Of a stretch of DNA of 64,000 nt, positions 28,201 to 41,500 are shown in pieces. Under the pieces are notes generated by a model. The model did no database searches, was not told the origin of the DNA, and was given only the letters and a program-made list of their open reading frames with translations. The stretch lies in the NCBI GenBank assembly GCA_035048485.1, contig CM068580.1:60686983-60750982 (forward strand), read 5' to 3'. Source of the DNA: Pteria penguin. Lineage: Eukaryota; Mollusca; Bivalvia; Pterioida; Pteriidae. The position numbers were made by a program, and so were the translations under genes. Numbering within the stretch: the stretch's first letter is position 1; every line of letters begins with the position of its first letter.

Positions 28201-30625
28201 AAACGGTTACTTATAAGAATATTTGAATGAATTTTGATTGTATGACAAAAAATAAGCTCTGTATAAGCAAAAACATTTTTACCTAAATCAGGGGCGGATA
28301 ACTCTTTAAAAAATGTGGAAAATATCACATACCTTTTAATTTATTATAGTATAGCTTAATTTTTTATATTAATCTACTATATGTATTAAATTCATTATTT
28401 TAAAAATATAAAAACTTTTAATAAAGGGGTTATAATCTCAAATATAAACTCTTCATAAATACAAATTGTCGTAAAGTTTGGTTGATTTCAATTCCTGTTC
28501 TTTATGTCTCCTTCATGATAATCCTTCACAATTAACAGGAAACCTGATAATTAGTCCTTGTCTTTCATTAATATGAATACCCAGTTTATTAAGATCGCTA
28601 ATTAATATCTTGAAAACTGTTAAAATGTACGAAATGAAGGTTGATATTTGCTGGGTCAGACAGCCGGTTGAGGTGATATTACGTAATAATTTAGCCGCAC
28701 AGGTGACAGGTGATCGCCCTAGACGACGTTTCCCCGATATACCCTCGATATATTGAAAATATTGCAACTTCATATGGAAGTAAACTATTAAAGATATTAC
28801 AGAATTCGTCTTGGGACTTGCACATGACGAAAAGTCAACGCTGTCGCTGGTGTTTTCATGCGAGCTGTACTGAAAAACACACATTTTCGAGTGCCAATTA
28901 CAGGTATATCGGGGGAAAAATATAATCAGAATTATTTTCTATAAAGTCTTCAATACACAGTTGTTAAAATAAAAAATTACAAATTAAAAATCTTTATTTA
29001 TTTATTTTTTTTTTTTTTTCGTGAATCTTAGGTCACGCGACGATTGGCGTTTCGTAGTACCTTAACATAACTTGTTCTCTCATTGTTAAATACTTGTACT
29101 CTCATTTTAATATCTACAGTGGCGGATTTATAGGGGTCGCTATTGGCAGGGTATTTTGGTTTATAATGGACTTTCACTTGTGCGCCTCCCCCCTCCCATT
29201 TCGGAAATTCTGGGAATTCGCCAACGATATAAATATCAAAATTAATTAAAGAGGATTAAAACTAAATCATTTGAATCAAAAGAGGCTCTTAGTCTCATCA
29301 TTTTTCCTTTAACAAAACTGTCTTCCTTAAATATGAATAAATTATCCCCCCCCCCCAACCTTCCTTTCCCAGAGGTCTAGACTTATCTGCAATTAAATTG
29401 TAAGTCTGAAGTTGTAAACAGTGGGATCAATGTAAACTAAATGATGAAATGATGTTTTATTTTATCGCACAATATGTTTTGGTATTTATTACATTGAAAT
29501 GTGTATTTCTATACAGAGTCAGAGGAAACACGTGTAAAATCGTATTAACAGAGCTACAAAATTACAATAAACTATATGAAATCGTCAAATATTTAATTAA
29601 TGTAAATACCAATAATTATCAATTCGAATATAAAAAATCGTTCATAGTAAGTATTAACCCACGCGCCCACGTTGTTCTTTAAATTACATCATGAATGATG
29701 AAATGAAACTTTTGAGAAATAAAACTTTGTAAATAATAGCTACGGGGTAATTTTTTCACAAATAAGATAATCATAATTACTTCTATAGACATTGTTTTCG
29801 TTATCTGTTCTCTTATTTGAAAACTTGATAATGTACGATTGTTTACTATCTATATCGGTGTAATCAAATGACTCGTGAAAACAATATGGCGGACCGTTGT
29901 TTTGGCAAAGAGGAAGACGCCATCTTTTTATTTTCAAAAGTTTGTAGTCATTTCTAGTTATATTTTCATAAAAATGGTATCAAATGAATCGGGGGAAACA
30001 TACTTATCGCATATTATGGGCCGGTAAAAATGAATTAAAAACTGAAAATTATGTATTTAAAAAACTTATGTGTGCCCACATCACACATCGTTTTCGCTTC
30101 GGCGATCAGCTGTTTACAGGTAATGGACGTCTTCACTTCACTGGATTTGATACAACCGTGACCCCCAACAACGCCAGTGAACATATCGCTTTTATGCTCA
30201 TTGATTCTAAGCGCGCTGTCAATTATAAGGCAAAATAAACATCTCGCTGTGCCGCCTCGGTATCGTTAGATATTTTAATGATTTTAGCTATTTTCACATT
30301 GCCCTAATTTCTTTATTTCCACTCCAAATGAGATGAAATTTGAGAAATGAGAAGAAAACAAAATGAATATTCTAATGATATGATTTTGATTTACATGTTA
30401 AAAATATTTCCCGATAAATTATTGATGCAAAAATTGCAAACAACGCATTTTGATTAATTTGAACTTTGGGCCTCACTATCATAGTTAAACATTATGAGAA
30501 TGAAAAGAGATATCCAAATGTTAGAATTTCTTATAGATAACTCGCCCGTAAACCGGTTAACCTCCCAAATGAGTGACGTTTGTTACTTCAATTGACGGTC
30601 GTAAGTCGATATCGAATATTCTTGT

Positions 30626-30708
<83 letters not shown>

Positions 30709-33700
30709 TCTACTGCAAATGTATTATCATGTGTGCATGTCCTTGGTGATTTGTGTCATACAGCTTTGTCAAATGTCTTCTGTTTTCTTTTTTTGTGATT
30801 TTGGAAGAGTGTTCCAGTAGATTGTTGGCATTCCAATGGGTACAAATTGCCTGCCATTCTGCTTTCCAAGGGCAATAAGTAGTTAGCATCTCGGTTCATC
30901 ATTACATACAGAGACATCTTTGACGTTATGTCAATTAACAATTGAAAGATTTAAAGATACCCTCAACATCATATATCCAAAATAACTCGAGATAAATGAT
31001 ACAACTGAGAGCGCATTCTCTGCTTCATACCTCTATATACTCATATCAATTAGTGATGATCGTTCGTTAGTTACTTCTTGAGTAGTAACATACCCTCCTC
31101 TCTCACATGTAATGTCTTCATTTCATAGCTTATAAGTTATGCCAGTGCATGAATACGAAGGCTTCATCTTGCGACGAAAATACCCTCACAGGGATATATT
31201 TAGCAACACTCGAAATTGTCACTGAGAAAGTTTTATGGTCGATAAAGTGATCTCGTGCAATTTGAGATCAATTTTTCTAGAATGTTGACCGAGAGATTGG
31301 GATCCGATCATACCATCTGACCATCTTGAATTTTTTGACTGTACTTAATTTGACATTATATGTTCACATACAGAAGTATTCCACGTGCACCTCCATCACC
31401 GGCATTTTAATTCAGTAGCATTTCATAACGTGAACGGGATAATTTGATTTAGCGTACTTGTATCCTACATGTGCTCATGTGTGTACATATGCGTGTTCTC
31501 TTCCTGAAATTGAATAGTTATTGCAAGATTTTTGCTTCGGGTGTTGTATGCAAGCAGGGACCGCTTACTCTTCCCGGACACTTGACCTCACCACATTTAA
31601 CTAGGGTTCGCATTTGTACGCGATTTAGTCCTTTTATTCCATTGACTTCGTAATGTGGTTAACCCTTCGGTTTACTTGTTTACTTGATCAACTATGTAAC
31701 CTCTGTACTCGCTATTTATTATTTTTTATCTCTCAGTAAATATCTACAAAATATACGTGAAGTATTATAAGAATTAACAGTATTTTATTCAGTGACATAT
31801 ATCATATCTTATTACAACATTTTGAAACCGATATGGCCTAGTGGATGAAGTGCTCGGCTCGTGACCTTGAGGTGCCAGGTGCGATCCCTCCCTGGGCACA
31901 GCGGTGATAAGACATTAAAACCGATGTTCCGTGATATGGCAGGCATGGCACGTAAATTACTGCTTCGGATAGGTCCGTTGCAAAGTTACAAATTTCTATG
32001 CCGTGCATCAAGCAGATGCTGTCACCACATTCATGAAATAAGCGTGGAGTGATGTCAAACAATAATCAATCAGTCAATCACTATTACAACATTCTCAAAT
32101 ATTGTAAATTCAGTTTTTGAATGTTTTCAATATCTTTCTTCATTAGGGCGCAATGTAGCATTGTGGCAGAATGCATCTCAATATTCTACGGATATAGAGC
32201 AATACATTGCTGGTCTTGCGATTGATGGTATCAAAAACTTCAATGACTCGTGTCTAACTCTGTCAAATTGGCATCCTAACGAAAATATCTCTTGGTGGAA
32301 TGTTATGTTAGAAAGACCTCTCTCTGTTACGAGGATCAACTTATTTTTACATGGAAATTACAGTAAGAAAACAAAATTAAATATTGAGCGAATTAAACAA
32401 GTATGTTACGAAATAAAAATAAATCTGTATATTGCAGTATAATCCTATGTAATACGTATCTAATACATTTCATTTTACCAAAAATGTAAAACAACTTCAC
32501 TCATTAACTCATATTTTACAGTACATTAATTTTTGTCCATTCGTTTCAGAATTAGGCCGCAAGGGAAACTTAATTTTGAAAATTGGTAATGACTCTGATC
32601 CGTCAAATATTATATTCACACATACTAACAACACGAATCTGAGTATACCTATTGAGGTACAGAAAAGCCTTCCACAGGTCTTTCAAAACCTACAGATTAC
32701 TTTTGGGGGAACAAATGATCTCTATGTATGTGAAGTGGAAATATACGGTAAGCCTTTTCTACTACAACTATTTTAAAATCACTGTTTCTAATTAACATTT
32801 ATCATTGCATTTCATTTGTCAGATAATAACTTGAGTTAGGAATGATTGACTTCTTTCAAACTTCATATAAGGCTTGCTCATGTAAAGGACTATGGTGGGA
32901 TTGATTTGGGGGCTCAAAAGGTCAATTCTAAAAATAACTTTTACTAAAAATAGACACTTATCACTGCATTTTATTTGCCAGATAATAACCTGACTTAAGA
33001 ATGATTGATTTCTTTTAAACGTCACAAAAGGCTAGATTATGAAAGATGTAGGGCGAGATAGATTTTGGGGACAAAAGGTCAATTCTAAGGGTCACTGTTA
33101 CTGAAAATAAACATTTATTAATGCATTTGAGTTGCCGGATAATAATTTGAGTTATGAATAATTGATTCCGTTTAAATTTCATACATTGCTAACTTATGAA
33201 TAGGTCTAGGGTGGGAAAGATTTGGGGATCAAAAGGTCAACTTTAAGTGTCTCTATTACTAAAAATAGACATCAGCATAGTTCAGTTGAAGACTTATTAC
33301 TGAAAAGATATGCTAGATATGAATAAAACGATGCTATTATTTTGCTGTCAATTCACTAGAACTTGATATAAACTTCAGAGTTCAAAGAATTTAGTACTTC
33401 AAAAATAAAACCAGGTGAGGCCTATGCTTTTTTAAATAAAAGGAGAGATTTTTGTATAGATTTTTCAAATTACTGACACTAACGCTGATCTTCCCAAGGA
33501 AGGGAATACAACAAAAGTATTATTTATAATTAGAATTTTATAAGGTAAGTAAATGCCATTACTGGTGCATTGCAAACCAACCATCCTTATGTGCATAAAA
33601 CCATGAAAATACGCTTTTCTTTTGCTTGAAGCAATTTCAGTATACACTGAGTGTTTGAATACTTTAAATAACAACCAATATCATCTACATTAAAAGAAAA

Positions 33701-35473
33701 TGAAAGCCAGATATAAAGCCGAAGTAACACTATCAGCTACTTACTCTCCAAATTCTGTATTATTGAGTATAAGTGTTATATTATGCAGAAAAAGCATTAT
33801 AGATTTAGAAAATCAGCATGCAGGGCAAATATTTTCCAAATTAATCCTCTCACCTTAGGAATGTAAGAATCCCCCACCTTTTTTCAATTTCTAGTTTCAG
33901 TTATTTAATTGATTTTTACACTATAAAAGCAAACTGGAGATATCAAAACAATCAAAACTTATCAATATAATATAAATATTTCATTTTTAAAGCACGAGAA
34001 ACTTTATATTTATGTTTACAGAAAGGTCAAAATCCACGGGGGGGGGGGGGTGTTCCCCCTGTTTTTTCTTTTGAAATCGAAAGATTCAGTGCAGAAATCC
34101 TTATACTTTTATTTTTATTCTTTTTTTTTCTGATTACGTATATTTTTATATTTCATTACATTGTCATTTTCCATCTGTAGAAAACAAATTGCAGATATCC
34201 ATCAATACTTCTTATATAATTTTTTAAAATTTTATTTTACCACAGAAGCGCAGCTACAGCTGTACATGTAGTACTGATATTATAATATCGAAATACCATA
34301 AATATACCTATCATCATGGTGGGTTAAATATACTCAGAGATTAATTATATTCATGTACGTAGTTCTTTTGATAATACGAAGATCTTAAGTAGAATCAAAA
34401 TAATTCTAAAATTGACAAAGATGTATTGAATGCCTTTTTGTTAAGATTATACATGTTTCGATATTATGATAGAAAAGAATATGAATATTTTCTTAATATG
34501 AAATGGAGAACTTTTAGCTACAAGACGTGTCTTTAATTAAATGAAAGAGACATAATTCCTTTTATTGCGCAAGTTAAAGCACCCATATTTTTTATTCTGC
34601 CCAAGAAATGCAATTGCACAAACATGTGGATTATTCTGAATAGTGGGCCGTTCACTTAGTGTTTATATATGCATAATATTTCTCCTTTTATTGCTGCAAT
34701 GCTGTGGATCTTGCCGCCCTTTATCAAATGCCAAGAAATGAGATGACCTAACACATGACATTATATTATAGAGCCAAATAATCTCTTTATGGTTTCTAAA
34801 ATTTGATTGATAAAATGTTAGGAGTAGGGATACTATATGTCTTTGTATTGCAATCTTTTGAGTGATGTTTGAATGCGGGATATTGAATGGTATTGTTTGA
34901 AATTTGTATTGTTTTATTTTCTGTCTCTGATTTTTTAACACTCACGCTGGAATTTGATAGAAATAGAAAATAGAAAAATATTGGTTAAGGATATTTATAA
35001 TCACTCGCAACTAAGTTTTTATCGAATTTTCTAACATGGTAGCTTTTTAATTCGAATGTGAATAGGTGAATATAAATGCAAATTGTAAATTATATTCTAA
35101 AGACAACTCTAATAATGCTCAGTCCGTGTCTATTTTATCTAAAGTAGGAACTCATACCCAAGCCACATGTCATAGGAGTCAAACATTTAAGGACCTCACC
35201 CCTGCATTTGCTGTTCATGCATACATACATACATACATACATACATACATACATACATACATACATACATACATACATACACACACACACACCTACACAC
35301 CTACATACATACATACATACATACATACAAACATACATACATACATACATACATACATACATACATACATACATACATACATACATACATACATACATAC
35401 ATACATACATACATACATACATACATACATACATACATACATACATACATACATACATACATACATACATACA

Positions 35474-35504
<31 letters not shown>

Positions 35505-38500
35505 TTCATTTTAATCACAATTAATTATTTGCAGTCCATTTTATCATTCATTTCATATTACAATTCAAACTTAATTTACAATTCAGCCTGCGTTCCTGAT
35601 AAAACTGGAGAAGAAAATTGCTTATCGTTTTGCCCAGACAACTGTATAAGTACTGAGACATGCATCAATTATAATTTTACGTGCTCTACCTGTAAAGATG
35701 GATGGATGGGAGATTACTGTGATAAGAGTAAGTCTTTTTATTTATTTATTTATTAATTAAAAGGCTGTAATAAAAATGCCTATCTATATCATAAGTTGCT
35801 ACATGTGTATTTACTTCTTAACTCTATGTGTACTTCTATTTACACATTGCTGTGTGATATTATCTTGTTTGTTTAGTATTTCAATATATAATTAATTACT
35901 TTTATGGAATACTATGCAGGTAAGAATGTGTATACCATAGAAATGTACTTGTATTCATTATTTTACTTTTCTGGGACGGTTTGTTTACATTTGTTACATC
36001 GTGTTGTTTAGTGCACACATGCTTTCTGGGATAAATTCATAAATATCAGCATAACTACTTACTTTTATTAGGAATCACTTCATGGTCATTAAGTTCACAT
36101 CATTATTCTTTGGGCATCTCTTATTTTTGTAATGTAAAGTTCTAAATCCGTAATTATCACTCATTTTTGTCTGTACAAAACATTCATAGTTTCGCCGCCG
36201 TCCATCTTTGTTTTGTTACGGGAGATAACTCTTAGTATAGAGTTTTACGTGATAGAATAAATCTACATTTTCTATCGTTAGATTGTTTGATGACATAAAG
36301 GTTGTCATAATATAGTTTACTGATTGAAATGAACATCGTAAGACGATTGTTGTATTGTCTAGCATTTATTTTCTAAACAGTGCTATATTTTTCAGTGTTA
36401 TAACATTAATGTAAATATGTCGTCTGCTATTAATACGCGCACTTGTTTAAGTTGTCCTTTTCATGTATCTTATACTAATGTTTATGAATATGATGTTATA
36501 TTAATTATTCTATCGTTATCAATGTAGGGACAAACTGCGGACAGCTGTGCAATGTATTTATTTCTACTAATTATCGATTAAAGCCCGACTGTGGTAGGTC
36601 ACGTGATACCTTATGAAAGCTATATAAATCGGTTTGAACCTCAGTTACGTCAGATAACTTTGTCGTGACGTAGTCATAACATAATCAGAAAACAGAACAA
36701 ATTCGGAACCAGAAAGGTACAAGAACCACACCATTATGATAAGCAAAATAACTAAAGAAAACATCAAGATATCGATATACATGTATAGTATATTCATATG
36801 ATATTTTAACGAATTAGTTATATGAATATTAGTAGAATTAGTATGTAGACACGTTATCTCCCACCACAAAGCTATGTTCTTGTCTTCCTGGTAGTTATTT
36901 CATCAATTCATTTATTCCATTAATTCATCATATTCAAGTATTATGTGATATGCCTGTAGATTACATGTAAGCCATGAGAACTAAAAAGTAATGCAAAGTA
37001 AACTATACATTCCATCAAGAATTTTCATCTTTACGTTCTTATTGGAGAGAGATTAACAGATCTAAAGAGCGCCATCTCTTAGTCACCGTTGTTGTACAAG
37101 ATTGCCTTGACGCAGCACGGAAATCCTGATTAAAAAGTTAGACTCTGGATGATGATCATCAGAGTAGCCTTACAACTTGGTGTCAGAAGTGGGATGCTTT
37201 CAATTTTAGCATCCAGGATTCGGACTCATATATAGACTTAGTTTTGTGGTAGGACGTGGTGAATATTTATATGAAAAGGATAATTGATTTACATATGTTT
37301 ATACATGTTTAGAAAGAGAATTTAGGAATACTGGAACCCCACAATTTGTAAAAATATAAAAGATGCATCCAACATAGTCAAACGAGATAAAAAGTTACAT
37401 CTGCGTTAAATTAATCAGATAGATCTACATTATGGCTGACGCGCTTTCTTCCGATAATGAGGTCGAGTTTATTAATAAAAGAAATTGTACAGAAGATGGA
37501 TTAGGCGCGGGAGATCAGGCGGACGAGGGGGACATGGATGAACAAGTACATTTACAAGATCCAAATAACCAGTCTAGAGGAAATCCCACAGATGATGCAT
37601 GCAATGATGACAGTGAAGTAACCAGAGCAACGCCTAGCGTTGGCATAATACGCCCATCGCTTAATTCGGACGGGATGAATTCGCATTTGGCATGATTTTC
37701 ATGAAAATCATCTGACGTTTACTAAAGTTAATTGCGTTTCACAGCATTTTATCATAGGAATAAGTCCAAGGGCAATAACTCCTGCAGAAATGGTCCTATC
37801 CAACCCATCTTGGAACTTGACCTGCAAAAAAACTTGAAACTTTTTAGTACAAGCCGCCCCCCCCCCCCCTTGGTACATTTTACATTTACTTGTTTCATGA
37901 TAAATTTCATAATGTTTTTACAAAAATTAGATTTTTAATGAATTTTCAAAACAAAATCTTGAAATTTTTAAGTGCAAGGGCCATAAATCCGTCAAAAGTA
38001 GGTCAATCGTAACAAAACTCGAACTGGTACTTACGCCGCTTGACATAAAGCTATATACCATATCTGTCATAAGTGATCAATCGTAACAAAACTCGAACTG
38101 ATACTGACGCCGCTTGATATAAAGCAATATACCAAATTTCAATTCAAGATCTTGAAAGACGTCAAGAAAAAAGTCCGGAAAACATGACCTTGGACAGATG
38201 GTAAACCCCCCCCCCCCCCTCTAAAATTATAGATTTCTCAGAAATGATGGAAAAGATATTAAAACCCGTAATATATGTGATAGTTGCTACATTTTACTTG
38301 CTTCATAAGAAAGTTCATAATGTTTTGACAAAAATAAATTTTTAATGAATTTCTGAAAAAATCTTGAAATTTATAAGTCCAAGGGCCATAAATCCGTCAA
38401 AAGTAGGTCAATCGTAACAAAATTCGAACTGGTACTGACGCCGTTTGAAATAAAGCTATATACCAACTTTCAACTCAATATCTTGAAAGACGGCAAAAAA

Positions 38501-41500
38501 GTCCGGAAAACATAACCTGGGACATATGGTCACACCTCCCCCTAAAATTATAAATTTCTCAAATATGAAGAAAAAGATATTAAAACCCGTAACATATGTG
38601 ATAGTTGGTACATTTTACCTGTTTCATAAAAGATTTCATAATGTTTTGACAAAAAATAGATTTTTAATGAATTTCTGAAAAAATCTTGAAATTTATAAGT
38701 CCAAGGGCCATAAATCCGTCAAAAGTAGGTCAATCGTGACAAAACTCGAACTGGTACATACGCCGCTTGACATAAAGCTATATAGCAAATTTCAACTCAA
38801 TGCCTTGAAAGGCGACAAAAAAATCCGGAAAACATGACCCCGGACGCACGGACAGCGCCATAACATAATACGTCCCGTCTTATGACTGGCGTATAAAAAG
38901 GAGACGGAGAGAGACCACGTTTCAAAATTCTTCTGAGACGGGAAATCGCAGAGTTTATCCACGAGAGGCGGACTCAGATTCAGAATATGACAGGGCACCT
39001 ACTCCTGCTACTGTACAAAGTTTAGCAGTCCATGTAAAACCTGAATCTATTTATGGAAAAAATGATTGGGAAGAATATATCTCTCATTTCGAAAATCGTG
39101 CTGAATTAGGGAGCGAGCTGGCTGAATAGGACAAAGCTGCTATATTTATCAGCGAGCTTAAGGGGTCAAGCACACACTTATTACATGAGTTTGCCACCTT
39201 CTGAAAAGGAAACATACAAGCTATTGGTGAGATTTGGAAGCAACAAACATCAGAATCGGTGGTTATCTAGACTCGAAATACGGAAGAGACAATCGCTACA
39301 GTAAAGGATGATATAAGACAAACGGCACAGAAAGCTTACCGAAATTTAGATATCAAGGCTCAAGAGGCATTGGTCCTTAATCAGTTATACAAGATTATTT
39401 CAATCGAGATGAAATGTAGATGCATAGATCGAAATTGTAAAACTGTAGCTGATGCAGTAGAGGTTATCGAACGTTATGAGACTATAGTATGGGATATTAA
39501 TACAAAGAAAGGGGGAGTGGTCCGAGCCATGGACCCGTAGTCAAATTCTCAGAGTAAGAATTTCATGGGAGTTTCTATGGATACTACTGAAGATAAATCT
39601 GTTTTACAAGAAATTATAGAGACTAGATAGACTAGAGAGGTATATGGACAAGGGAGCTGAGAGAAAGAGAGGAAATCTTAGTTGTTTCAATTGCGGCAAT
39701 ACAGATCATTTTATCAGAGAATGTTCATTCATGAATGGTCAGGGGCGAAACTCGGGCAAAAGAATGCCACAAGACAAGCGACATCCTGGAAACGGGAAAC
39801 CGTTGACTCAGGTTGACTCAGTAGGCCCAGGGTTAACGGACGAGATTACACAGATCTTATAGTACATGCGACTCTAGTTGGGAAAAATAACTTTTGGGAC
39901 AATGGTATATATGCCAGGGGAAGAGTCTATGGGATAAACATAGATTTTGTCAAAAGACACGTATGATCGTATGCTTACTGACCAGTCACTTCATCAAGTT
40001 TCATCATAATTGAAGGATGCAAACGGAAATGACATATGTATTTATGGTGATTGTGAATTTACAGTAAAATTCGATAAATATACATTCACTCATAGATTTC
40101 TTATATGCTACATTAACCAAGATGGAATTCTGGGACAAGATTTCTTATTGAAAAATACAAGTAAAATCAACATAAGAAATTTGATACTACATACTAGAAA
40201 CAAGGGAGAGATAAAGTGCTGGATAGGAGAGAATGGTGGAATATTGCACATTGTAAAAGTAAAAGAAAATGTGTCAATACCAGCAGAGTCGGGAGTTTTA
40301 TTGTAATTGTTGATAACAAAAAACTTATGTCTGCAACTTACTTTGAGGGTAACATGGAGCTACAGGGTATAAAGCAAATTGTTGCAGTACCTTGTATACT
40401 TAATGCACGTCAGGAAATGTTAATGGTCAACGTGATAAACACCAGTAATGAGAGCATTGATCTAAAGTCGAATGAGACGCTCGGTACTTGTAAATACTAT
40501 GCTGACATAACCATTACGGGGGAAGGTGAATCATATGTGGAAACAACAATTATGGATAGAGTCGCAAGCATGCAAATTGATAAGAAACAAGAGACTACAG
40601 AGGTCCAACAGAGCCAATATGACCATCTCGCGGAACTGATATCGCATAGTTCTGAATATCTCAACCCAGTGCAACGGGACCAACTAAAGTTTATGCTGAT
40701 CAAGTATGCCCAATTGTTTTCAAGAAAATCCGATGATATAGGACGTACAAACAGAGTCACACACTGAATTGATACAGGAACGTCTATTCCCATTAGACAG
40801 GCGACCAAGAGGCTCCCTATAGGGAAACGACAGATTGAAAAAGAAGAACTATTACAAATGATAAATAGAGCAATAGTAGAGCCTTCATGTAGTTCTTGGG
40901 CCTTGAATATTGCAATCGTTACAAAGAAGAATGGTCAGACTAGATTTTGCGTCGACTACAGGAAATTAAACGAAGTAATGCTTAAGGATGCATATCCTTT
41001 ACCTAGAGTTGACGATTGTTTAGAGGCACTTTCTGGAGCAAAATGGTTTAGTTCTATGGACTTAAATTCAGGGTTTTGGCAGATAGGCATGGAAGACAAG
41101 GATAAGGAAAAGACAGCTTTCTTGACAAGCATGGGGTTGTATCAGTTTACAGTCATGCCGTTCGGTTTAGTAAATGTTCCTTCCACCTTTGAAAGACTGA
41201 TGGAGGACGTTCTAAGAGGACTACAGTGGCAAGAATGTTTGGTATATATTGATGATATAATCTCCATAGCCTCTACATTTGAGGGAGGACGTAAAAAACT
41301 GGAAAACATCCTAATACGGTTGTCAGATGCTAATCTGAAACTTAAACCATCTAAGTGCGTCTTCTTTCAAAAGAAAGTCGGTTTCCTTGTCCACATAGTC
41401 TCCGAAGATTGTATCTCCACAAACCCTGCAAAAAGAGATGCTGTACAAAACTGGTCGGTACCTAAGTCAGCAAAGCAAGTGAGGAGTTTCCTAGGGTTAC

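Larger units (their letters stand above)
30488..31670 (+). pseudogene. PLE family 3, 3' part
   Basis: Resumes at AACATTATGAGAATGAAAAG ... [10 protein letters not shown] (compare 57930), is interrupted again by a Naiad tail (30541-30795), then continues with [15 protein letters not shown] sequence, the thumb region and the family tail at 31540-31655. All frames are broken. Confidence 0.8.

Noticed and set aside
35218..35502. CRISPR-like or satellite array
   Set aside because: Tetranucleotide microsatellite without spacers in an animal genome.
35066..35756. Frame of 182 codons joining His/Thr/Tyr/Ile repeats to an EGF-like segment
   Set aside because: The repeat is a CATA microsatellite; only 35587-35727 is a supported exon, entered through its own acceptor.
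37432..37695. Independent small host gene starting MADALSSD
   Set aside because: It lies between PBS and the rest of gag, and the same frame resumes after an inserted repeat, so it is the N-terminus of gag.
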